This document shows positions 1 through 4,662 of a DNA stretch of 8,484 nucleotides, one piece after another. The notes beneath the pieces were generated by a model that worked only from the letters and a program-made list of their open reading frames with translations, searched no databases and was not told the origin of the DNA. This DNA comes from an uncultured Oscillospiraceae bacterium (lineage in GTDB: Bacteria; Bacillota; Clostridia; Oscillospirales; Oscillospiraceae). The number at the start of each line of letters is the position of its first letter. The first letter of the stretch is position 1. The position numbers were made by a program, and so were the translations under genes. The stretch spans positions 1-8,484 of the forward strand of contig CAKTIN010000080.1 in NCBI GenBank assembly GCA_934565775.1, read 5' to 3'.

Positions 1-389
1 TTGTTTGCCGCCCGGCGGACCTCCCGATCCGTAAGGGGCCGTTCCGCCAGCACAAAGCGCTCCCACGCTTTGTAATTAGCCGTCCAGTAGACATAGGGCA
101 GCGCCTCCCAGGGATAATACACGTCCTGGTCTTTCTTCAGCCCCGTGATTCGGATCCCGGAATCGTCCAGAATCGCAACCATTGGAAGTGCGGTAAGAAA
201 AAGGAACAGGAAAAAATGTAAAATGAGAATATTCATAAGCAGGCAAGCCCAGTAGGCCAGGCTAGATTCCGCCCCAACCCCCAGCACAAGCAATACCATC
301 CACTCAAGCTCTGCGCAAATAATTGCCTCAACGCGATAACTTCGATAAGGACGGTACCAAAGCGGCATCGTTCCTTGTTCTTTATCCAT
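1..389 (-). CDS. Partial small membrane protein, possibly PH-like (5' part only)
   Basis: The frame is open from an ATG at 387-389 to the left edge, giving 129 residues without a stop. The protein has a short polar N-terminus rich in Tyr and Arg. A strongly hydrophobic stretch follows at about residues 25-75, enough for two membrane segments with a short turn. A soluble tail then carries a GIRITG strand, a YPWEALPY segment and a VLAERPLTDREV segment. This order (two membrane helices, then a 'gi.i....i.W..l' strand pair and a 'vL....Lt..E' helix) is what I remember from small bacterial PH-like membrane proteins of clostridia. That is a resemblance only, and no function is claimed. The start is uncertain: an AAGGAAGGAG element lies about 20 bases before the ATG, which is too far. 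An in-frame TTG at 396-398 lies 11 bases after it and may be the true start. The gene lies downstream of the lipoprotein gene on the same strand, but hairpins at 452-501 separate them. Confidence 0.6.
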   Translation of the reverse strand, partial: MDKEQGTMPLWYRPYRSYRVEAIICAELEWMVLLVLGVGAESSLAYWACLLMNILILHFFLFLFLTALPMVAILDDSGIRITGLKKDQDVYYPWEALPYVYWTANYKAWERFVLAERPLTDREVRRAAN

Positions 390-451
390 CACAGCCAAGC
401 CGCTGCACGCTCCTTCCTTGTCTTGTTCTGTGGTCCGCATTTGTCCCATCC

Positions 452-501
452 CTTTGCGTATTGCGCAAAGCCCCTGCCTTCATCGGGTGAAAGCAGGGGC
501 T
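452..501 (-). terminator. Hairpin pair downstream of the lipoprotein gene, probable weak terminator
   Basis: A perfect 9-bp inverted repeat (AGCCCCTGC at 469-477, GCAGGGGCT at 493-501) has a 15-base loop and starts 40 bases past the lipoprotein stop. A second inverted repeat (CTTTGCG at 452-458, CGCAAAG at 464-470) overlaps its edge by two bases, so full pairing of both is not possible. On the minus strand the large stem is followed only by TTTGCGC, so the U-tract is poor and termination may be partial. Confidence 0.5.
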
Positions 502-540
502 CTTTGTCAGTCAGAAGGGGTTCCGCGCCCCCGCTGCGCC

Positions 541-1446
541 TCAGGCGCGATGGAACACCTGGGGATACAGGTCGGTGTCGGCGTCGCCGTCCGCCGTGCC
601 GGTCAGGGTAACGGTGTCCGCAGCGGCGTCATAAGTACCCAGCTCGTCCTCGCCGTTCGAGGTGAAGGTCAGCGCGCCGTTCTCCACGGTGTACTTGCCG
701 TCATAGCTCAGGTTCTCGGACAGCGCGGTCAGGAATTCCTGATAGCCCAGCGCGTCAAACAGGTCGTCGTAGGTCATGCCCAGGCTAGCCTCGATCAGCC
801 CGTCCACATCGCTCACGCCCAGCTCGGCGTAGGCGTCCTCCAGGGTATAGCCCTGGCTGGACAGGTTCGCCTCGATGGTGGCCACATAATAGTCCTTCAG
901 GCCGGTCTTGAGGGCATCCAGATAGCCGCTCACGGCGGCGTCGTAGCTGTCCTGGTTCACACTGGCGGAATAGGTCCCGTCCTCCTTGATCGTCATGTCC
1001 AGCTTCAGATCGAAGGAGCCAAAGTTGCAGTAAGACAGGGCGTCGGCCAGATCGTCCCCGCCAGCGGTCAGGATGGAGCTCAGGATGAGGTCGGAGTAAT
1101 CCTTGGCGTCGGTCTCCCAGCTGCCCACCAGGGCCTTGGTGGTGATGGCGTCGTTGGCCTTGACCAGCAGGTCGGCGCAATCCTCGTAATCCCCCAGGGC
1201 CTCGAAGGCCTTGGCGGCATCCTCGTAGTTCCCGGCGTCATAGTCCGCCTTGGCCAGGCTGTAGTCGCACTTCTTGGCCAGGTCGGCGCTGTCCTTGTAG
1301 TCCCCCAGGGCCTTAAAGGCAGCGGAGGCGGCGGCATAGTCTCCGGCGTCCATGCTGGAGACGGCCTTCTTATAGTCGGAAGCGTCGCAGCCCGCCAGGG
1401 AGAGCACCAGCACCAGCGCCAGGGCGATGGCAATGAGTTTCTTCAT
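541..1446 (-). CDS. Lipoprotein with two TPR-like repeats and a beta-rich C-terminal domain
   Basis: This 301-residue protein begins with a typical lipoprotein signal: two lysines, a hydrophobic core and an LAGC lipobox with Cys20 as the predicted lipidation site. It should therefore be anchored on the outer face of the cytoplasmic membrane. Two similar 37-38 residue repeats follow at about 25-61 and 62-99. Each has a 'DAG(D/N)Y..A...F.ALGDY.D.ADL' pattern, as in TPR/Sel1-like helical repeats of Bacillota surface proteins. A second region starts at about 105 with LVGSWET. It contains TIKEDGTYS and a GKYTVENGALTF strand pair near the end, which resembles the lipocalin-like domains found in such lipoproteins. 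The protein is very acidic. The start is supported by GGAGG nine bases upstream and by a near-consensus promoter at 1497-1525. It stands alone, divergent from yabP. I cannot assign a ligand or pathway; protein-protein binding through the repeats is an inference. Confidence 0.88.
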   Translation of the reverse strand: MKKLIAIALALVLVLSLAGCDASDYKKAVSSMDAGDYAAASAAFKALGDYKDSADLAKKCDYSLAKADYDAGNYEDAAKAFEALGDYEDCADLLVKANDAITTKALVGSWETDAKDYSDLILSSILTAGGDDLADALSYCNFGSFDLKLDMTIKEDGTYSASVNQDSYDAAVSGYLDALKTGLKDYYVATIEANLSSQGYTLEDAYAELGVSDVDGLIEASLGMTYDDLFDALGYQEFLTALSENLSYDGKYTVENGALTFTSNGEDELGTYDAAADTVTLTGTADGDADTDLYPQVFHRA

Positions 1447-1496
1447 GATTTTGTTCCTCCACTTTTAGTTGGTAAGTTGCAAATTTTGACACTGCC

Positions 1497-1525
1497 ATTA
1501 TACCACCGTCCCCATAGGAAGTCAA
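1497..1525 (-). promoter_or_regulatory. Housekeeping promoter of the lipoprotein gene
   Basis: On the minus strand TTGACT (1520-1525) and a perfect TATAAT (1497-1502) are separated by exactly 17 bases. Transcription should start near 1490, leaving a leader of about 45 bases before the ATG at 1446. This is a close match to the vegetative sigma factor consensus. Confidence 0.85.
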
Positions 1526-1546
1526 CGGCATTTGCCGGGCCGGCGC

Positions 1547-1572
1547 CCTTCTGCGGAAATTTCGGCAGAAGG
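1547..1572. promoter_or_regulatory. 26-bp near-perfect palindrome in the divergent intergenic region, candidate operator
   Basis: The arms CCTTCTGC (1547-1554) and GCAGAAGG (1565-1572) are perfectly complementary. The centre contains GAAATTTC, so only one position per half-site breaks the symmetry. It lies between the lipoprotein promoter and the candidate yabP promoter and outside both predicted transcripts. It is therefore more likely a protein-binding site on DNA than an RNA hairpin. The regulator is unknown. Confidence 0.45.
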
Positions 1573-1588
1573 TACCGGCCTTCTCCGG

Positions 1589-1617
1589 TGCTATTCCCGC
1601 CCCGCCGGGCATAGGCT
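1589..1617 (+). promoter_or_regulatory. Candidate sigma-E type sporulation promoter for yabP
   Basis: TGCTATT (1589-1595) and CATAGGCT (1610-1617) are separated by 14 bases. The Bacillus sigma-E consensus as I know it is about KMATATT, 14-15 bases, CATACANT. The match is partial in both boxes, with correct spacing. The predicted start is near 1624, about 24 bases before the yabP ATG. In Bacillus, yabP and yabQ are expressed in the mother cell under sigma-E, which fits. No vegetative promoter is obvious here. Confidence 0.35.
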
Positions 1618-1647
1618 GTCACAGACGAAAGGGAAAGGGGCGCGGAC

Positions 1648-1923
1648 ATGGACGATAAGGGATTACATCTCCCCCACAAGCTGACGCTGGAGGAGCGCAC
1701 CCGGCTGACGGTCTCCGGGGTCTCCGAGGTGGTCAGCTTTGACGAGACCTCGGTGGTGCTGAAAACCGTCCGGGGCGGTCTGGTGGTACGGGGCCGGGGG
1801 CTCCAGCTCCGGACCCTGTCTCTGGAGGGAGGACAGGTCGCCGTAGACGGGACGGTGGAGCTGCTGGCCTATGAGGAGCCACGGAAGGAAGGCGGGGGCT
1901 TTTTCTCCCGGCTGTTTGGCTGA
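1648..1923 (+). CDS. yabP: Sporulation protein YabP
   Basis: This 91-residue protein matches the YabP/YqfC sporulation family over its length. It begins with an HKLTLEERTRLTVSGVSEV segment, continues with a VSFDE turn, a VVRGRGLQL strand and a LSLEGGQVAVDG strand, and ends in the FFSRLFG tail typical of YabP. Family members are small mother-cell proteins, and the alternating pattern suggests a compact beta-rich fold. The ATG has an AAAGGGG ribosome site seven bases upstream. Its stop codon overlaps the yabQ start by one base (TGATG), so the two are probably translationally coupled. The order yabP-yabQ-divIC-yabR is conserved in many spore formers and supports the call. The exact biochemical role is not known to me. 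Confidence 0.93.
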   Translation: MDDKGLHLPHKLTLEERTRLTVSGVSEVVSFDETSVVLKTVRGGLVVRGRGLQLRTLSLEGGQVAVDGTVELLAYEEPRKEGGGFFSRLFG

Positions 1924-2687
1924 TGGCCCCGCCAGTCTCCAGGCAGCTGGCCTGGTTTGCCCTGGCGGCGGCTCTGGGCCTGGGCCTGGGAGCCGTGTAC
2001 GACTTCCTCCGGGCCCTGCGCCGCCTGGTCCCGCGGCTCACCCCCCTGGCGGACGCCCTCTTCTGGCTCACCGCCTGGGGATCTGTCACCGCCATGGGGC
2101 TGTATCTGTGCGGCGGCGACCTGCGGCTGTATCTTCTCCCCGGCGCCGGGGCGGGGATGGCGGGGTATTTCCTGGGGCCGGGGCGGCTCCTGGGGCCGGT
2201 ATTCCGGGGATTCTGGGGGCTGATTGGGGCCTTTGCCCGGCTCTGTGCCCGCCCCATCCGGTGGGCCGGAAAATTTTTTGCTAAAATTCGAAATTTCCTC
2301 TTTTCTTCCGGGAAAAAATGGGTTACAATATTTACAACCATCTTCGGCCGCAGATTGCGGCGGCCGGAAAAACCCGGAGGCAGATCCGATGAAGCTACCC
2401 GTTCAAATCCGCCGCTCCAGCCTGCTGACCAAAGCGGTGGTCCTGCTGGTGGCGGTATGCGCCACTGCTACCCTGGTGTCCCAGCGGGCACAGCTCAGGG
2501 AGAAGCAGGCCGAGGCCCGGGACTTGCAGCAGCAGGTCGCTGCGCTGGAGCAGGAAAATCAGCAGAGGAAATCCGAGATCCAGGACCTGGGCTCGGACGA
2601 CAGCGTAAAAAGCATCGCCCGGCGGGAGCTGGGGCTGGTAGAGGGCGGCGAGATCGTCTTTACCGACAAGGGAAACTGAACATTTGA
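1923..2687 (+). CDS. yabQ: Spore cortex biosynthesis protein YabQ, with a frame that runs on through divIC
   Basis: The N-terminal 145 residues look like YabQ, a mother-cell membrane protein needed for spore cortex formation in Bacillus. Three hydrophobic segments lie at about 9-28, 42-63 and 68-90. An amphipathic part with RPIRWAGKFF follows, then a KKWVTIF segment typical of YabQ near residues 131-137 and a basic stretch. In relatives the gene usually ends about where divIC begins. Here no stop occurs, and the frame continues from residue 156 to 254 through all of divIC, ending eight bases after the divIC stop. The extra 99 residues are rich in Gly, Arg, Ala and Pro, as expected of a shadow frame of GC-rich DNA, so I doubt they form a domain. 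The start is chosen because it overlaps the yabP stop; the ribosome site is weak. If the tail is an artefact of a lost stop or a base error, the true gene ends near 2390. Confidence 0.8.
   Translation: MAPPVSRQLAWFALAAALGLGLGAVYDFLRALRRLVPRLTPLADALFWLTAWGSVTAMGLYLCGGDLRLYLLPGAGAGMAGYFLGPGRLLGPVFRGFWGLIGAFARLCARPIRWAGKFFAKIRNFLFSSGKKWVTIFTTIFGRRLRRPEKPGGRSDEATRSNPPLQPADQSGGPAGGGMRHCYPGVPAGTAQGEAGRGPGLAAAGRCAGAGKSAEEIRDPGPGLGRQRKKHRPAGAGAGRGRRDRLYRQGKLNI
2389..2679 (+). CDS. divIC: Septum formation initiator DivIC (FtsB-like)
   Basis: This 96-residue bitopic division protein has a short basic cytoplasmic N-terminus and one membrane helix at about residues 12-29. A coiled coil rich in Gln, Glu and Leu follows at about 30-66. 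The conserved end contains SVKSIARRELGLVEGGEIVF, close to the family pattern 'ie.iARe.LglV.pgEiv'. DivIC partners with FtsL and DivIB in the divisome to help activate septal peptidoglycan synthesis. The ATG at 2389 is chosen because GGAGG lies eight bases upstream and the family match starts there; the frame is open further upstream to 2224 but that part is shadow sequence. The gene lies entirely inside the open continuation of the yabQ frame. Confidence 0.92.
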   Translation: MKLPVQIRRSSLLTKAVVLLVAVCATATLVSQRAQLREKQAEARDLQQQVAALEQENQQRKSEIQDLGSDDSVKSIARRELGLVEGGEIVFTDKGN

Positions 2688-2724
2688 TCCGGCTCGCGCC
2701 GGCAGGGAGGATATTTAGGAACAT

Positions 2725-3207
2725 ATGGAGTTCACCGTAGGAACAATTCTGGAAGGCAAAGTCAAGACCATCACCAACTTTGGCGCGTTTATCGCCCTGC
2801 CGGAGGGCAAGACCGGCATGGTGCATATTTCTGAAATCGCCAACACTTACGTCAGCGATATTCGCCAGCACCTCACGGAGGGGCAGGATGTGAAGGTCGT
2901 GATCATCGGAGTGGACCCCGCCGGGAAGATCAATCTTTCCATCAAGCGGCTGGAGCCCAAGCCCGCCCGTCCTGCGGGGAACCGGCCCTCGGGGGCGCGC
3001 CCCGGCGGAAACCGGCCCGCCGGTCAGGGCCGCCCGGCCCAGGAGGCCCGGCCCGCCCGGCCCCAGCAGCCTACACAGGCTACCGTGGGGAAATCCGGAG
3101 ACCAGAGCTTTGAGGAGAAGCTGAAGCAGTTTATGTCCGAATCGGACAGCAAGATCTCCTCTCTGCGGCAGTACAGCGACCACCGCACCAAGAGCCGGAG
3201 AAGATAA
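2725..3207 (+). CDS. yabR: S1 RNA-binding domain protein, YabR/CvfD-like
   Basis: This 160-residue protein starts with one S1 (OB-fold) domain at about residues 5-77. It shows G-x-V, NFGAF, GKTGMVHIS and KINLSIKRL motifs, the signature of nucleic-acid binding S1 domains. A low-complexity linker at about 79-116 carries repeated RPxGNRPxG units rich in Arg, Pro and Gly. A charged C-terminus follows, with FEEKLKQFMSESDSKISSL and a basic RTKSRRR end, as in general-stress S1 proteins of Bacillota. Such proteins bind RNA or the ribosome and affect translation; which role applies here is inference. It is last in the yabP-yabQ-divIC block, 45 bases after divIC. The ribosome site is not ideal: GGAGG is 13 or more bases from the ATG and a weaker AGGA lies closer. 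A terminator follows at 3215-3269. Confidence 0.9.
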   Translation: MEFTVGTILEGKVKTITNFGAFIALPEGKTGMVHISEIANTYVSDIRQHLTEGQDVKVVIIGVDPAGKINLSIKRLEPKPARPAGNRPSGARPGGNRPAGQGRPAQEARPARPQQPTQATVGKSGDQSFEEKLKQFMSESDSKISSLRQYSDHRTKSRRR

Positions 3208-3211
3208 GTAA

Positions 3212-3269
3212 CCGAAAAGCAGGGCACGGGCCTTTTCGGCAGCAGCCGAGGGGGCTCCCCTGCTTTTTT
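3212..3269 (+). terminator. Rho-independent terminator after yabR, overlapped by an alternative hairpin
   Basis: The outer stem AAAAGCAGGG (3215-3224) pairs perfectly with CCCTGCTTTT (3258-3267) and runs into a T-tract, giving a long-loop terminator. A small stem TCGGC/GCCGA (3236-3249) can nest inside. A competing 8-bp stem CCGAAAAG (3212-3219) with CTTTTCGG (3232-3239) uses part of the same left arm, so it cannot form together with the terminator. Confidence 0.75.
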
Positions 3270-3273
3270 CACA

Positions 3274-3290
3274 CGGCCCCGCCGGGGCCG
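3274..3290 (+). repeat. 7-bp GC hairpin just before the SDR ribosome-binding site
   Basis: CGGCCCC (3274-3280) and GGGGCCG (3284-3290) form a perfect stem with a three-base loop. It ends three bases before the AAGGAG ribosome site (3294-3299). It has no T-tract, so it is not a terminator. It could affect mRNA stability or access to the start, which is inference. Confidence 0.45.
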
Positions 3291-3304
3291 CAGAAGGAGA
3301 CGCC

Positions 3305-4003
3305 ATGGCATCCGTACTCATTACCGGGGGTTCCCGGGGCATCGGGGCTGCCACCGTCCGGGCCTTTGCCGCCCGGGGGGACCGGGTGACCTTTCTATAT
3401 GAAAAGAATCACGCCGCCGCCCAGGCCGTGGCCCAGGCCACCGGCGCCCGGGCGATTTGCTGCGATGTGGCCGACCCGGAGGGGGTAGAGGCGGCCTTCC
3501 GCTCCCTGCCGGAGCTGGACGTGCTGGTCAACAACGCCGGGGTGAGCCAATACGGCCTGCTCCAGGAGATCACTCCCGCGGCCTGGGACCGGCTGTTCGC
3601 CGTCAACGTCAAGGGGCAGTATCTGTGCATCCGCCAGGCCATTCCTCTGTTTTTGCAGAAGCAGGCCGGGTGCATTCTCAACGTCAGCTCCATGTGGGGG
3701 CAGGTGGGAGCCTCCTGGGAGGCGGGGTACTCCGCCACCAAGGGCGCCGTTATCGCCATGACCAAGGCCCTGGCCAAGGAGTTGGGCCCCTCCGGCATCC
3801 GGGTCAACGCCATCGCCCCCGGGGTCATCCTTACGGACATGGTGAAGAATGTGGAGCCCGAGGTGCTGGAGGCCCTCCGGCAGGAGACCCCCCTGGAGCG
3901 CCACGGCACCCCGGAGGACATCGCCCGGGCCATGGTGTTTCTGGCGGAGGCCGATTTTATCACCGGACAGGTCCTGCCCGTCAACGGCGGGTACATTATA
4001 TAA
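3305..4003 (+). CDS. SDR-family reductase, probable EF-P 5-aminopentanone reductase (YmfI-like)
   Basis: This 232-residue classical short-chain dehydrogenase/reductase has a full NAD(P)-binding and catalytic set. TGGSRGIG lies at 7-14, NNAG at 76-79, Asn101, Ser129 as catalytic serine 13 residues before Tyr142, and YSATK with Lys146. The C-terminal PVNGG motif and the IRVNAIAPG segment are also present. Length and order match FabG-like enzymes. The SSMWGQVGASWExxYSATKGA region resembles, from memory, the SSxWGxxGASxExxYSxxKGA signature of Bacillus YmfI. YmfI reduces a 5-aminopentanone group on elongation factor P to the mature 5-aminopentanol form. A general 3-oxoacyl-ACP reductase or another SDR remains possible. 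The ATG has an AAGGAG site five bases upstream. Only 35 bases separate it from the upstream terminator and no promoter is evident there. It may be transcribed by readthrough, and probably together with rpiB, 37 bases downstream. Confidence 0.85.
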   Translation: MASVLITGGSRGIGAATVRAFAARGDRVTFLYEKNHAAAQAVAQATGARAICCDVADPEGVEAAFRSLPELDVLVNNAGVSQYGLLQEITPAAWDRLFAVNVKGQYLCIRQAIPLFLQKQAGCILNVSSMWGQVGASWEAGYSATKGAVIAMTKALAKELGPSGIRVNAIAPGVILTDMVKNVEPEVLEALRQETPLERHGTPEDIARAMVFLAEADFITGQVLPVNGGYII

Positions 4004-4040
4004 TAATAGAATAGATGAGACACAGAAAGGACAGATTACT

Positions 4041-4481
4041 ATGAAAATTGCAGTCGCCTGCGATCACGGGGCTCTGGCCCTGAAGGAGACCGTGAAGGCC
4101 CATCTTGCCGCCCGGGGCTTTGAGACCGTGGATTTCGGCACCAACAGCCTGGACAGCTGCGACTATCCCGACTTTGCGGGCCCCGCCGCCAAGGCGGTCG
4201 CCGCCGGGGAGTGCGACCGGGGCATCGTTATGTGCACCACCGGCATCGGCGTGTCCATCGTGGCCAACAAGGTCAAGGGGATCCGCTGCGCCCTGGTTTC
4301 CGACCTGATGAGCGCCCGGCTGACCCGGGAGCACAACGACACCAACGTCCTGGCCCTGGGCGCCGGGGTCGTGGGGGAGAAGCTGGCCCTGGAGATCGTG
4401 GATACCTGGCTGGATACCCCCTTCAGCGAGGGCGCCCGGCATAAAAACCGCATCGCCAAGATCAGCGCCCTGGAGGGCTGA
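4041..4481 (+). CDS. rpiB: Ribose-5-phosphate isomerase B
   Basis: This 146-residue protein matches the RpiB/LacA/LacB family over its full length. It begins MKIAVACDHGA, with the conserved Asp8-His9 pair for sugar phosphate binding. The motif CTTGIGVSIVANK at 65-77 supplies Cys65, the usual proton-transferring residue of RpiB. REHNDTNVLALG at about 96-107 supplies the conserved His98 and Asn99. The enzyme interconverts ribose 5-phosphate and ribulose 5-phosphate in the non-oxidative pentose phosphate pathway, in the cytoplasm. LacA/LacB-type isomerases share the fold, but there is no lac context here. The ATG at 4041 is chosen because AAAGGA lies nine bases upstream and the family match starts there. 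A strong terminator follows at 4503-4534. Confidence 0.93.
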   Translation: MKIAVACDHGALALKETVKAHLAARGFETVDFGTNSLDSCDYPDFAGPAAKAVAAGECDRGIVMCTTGIGVSIVANKVKGIRCALVSDLMSARLTREHNDTNVLALGAGVVGEKLALEIVDTWLDTPFSEGARHKNRIAKISALEG

Positions 4482-4502
4482 GGCAGGCTTTTGACAATCT
4501 GG

Positions 4503-4534
4503 ATCTCCGGCGCGTTGCGCGCCGGAGATTTTTT
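4503..4534 (+). terminator. Strong Rho-independent terminator after rpiB
   Basis: A perfect 12-bp stem (4503-4514 with 4518-4529), rich in GC, has a TTG loop and is followed by a run of six T. It closes the SDR-rpiB unit and isolates it from the phosphate transporter gene. Confidence 0.95.
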
Positions 4535-4553
4535 GTGCCTTAAGCGCGGGGAA

Positions 4554-4571
4554 TTTTACATACATTTTACA
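4554..4571 (+). promoter_or_regulatory. Candidate Pho box upstream of the phosphate transporter
   Basis: TTTTACA occurs twice, at 4554-4560 and 4565-4571, with an 11-base period, one helical turn. Gram-positive PhoP binds direct repeats of about TT(A/T/C)ACA spaced by about five bases, and TTTACA-N5-TTTACA fits this. It lies 17 bases before the putative -35 box of the downstream gene. PhoP-dependent induction under phosphate limitation is inference. Confidence 0.4.
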
Positions 4572-4588
4572 ATTTTCCGGTTTTGGAT

Positions 4589-4616
4589 TTGACATTCCTC
4601 CCTTATGCTCTGAATT
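4589..4616 (+). promoter_or_regulatory. Candidate promoter of the Na+/phosphate cotransporter gene
   Basis: A perfect TTGACA (4589-4594) is followed after 16 bases by TGAATT (4611-4616), a weak -10 box. A good -35 with a poor -10 would fit an activated promoter. The leader would be about 40 bases long. Confidence 0.4.
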
Positions 4617-4662
4617 GTAAGAGTAGAGTATCAAATTTGAAAAGAAAGAGACGGAATTGGGT

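Noticed and set aside
418..1614. Long plus-strand open frame of 398 residues
   Set aside because: It is antisense to the lipoprotein gene, which has a lipobox, ribosome site and promoter. The plus-frame protein is repetitive in Val, Gly and Gln with no recognisable domain.
2224..2388. Upstream extension of the divIC frame
   Set aside because: It is a shadow of yabQ; divIC similarity and the GGAGG site both point to the ATG at 2389.
3849..4040. Upstream extension of the rpiB frame
   Set aside because: It overlaps the SDR gene, and the RpiB family match begins exactly at the ATG at 4041.
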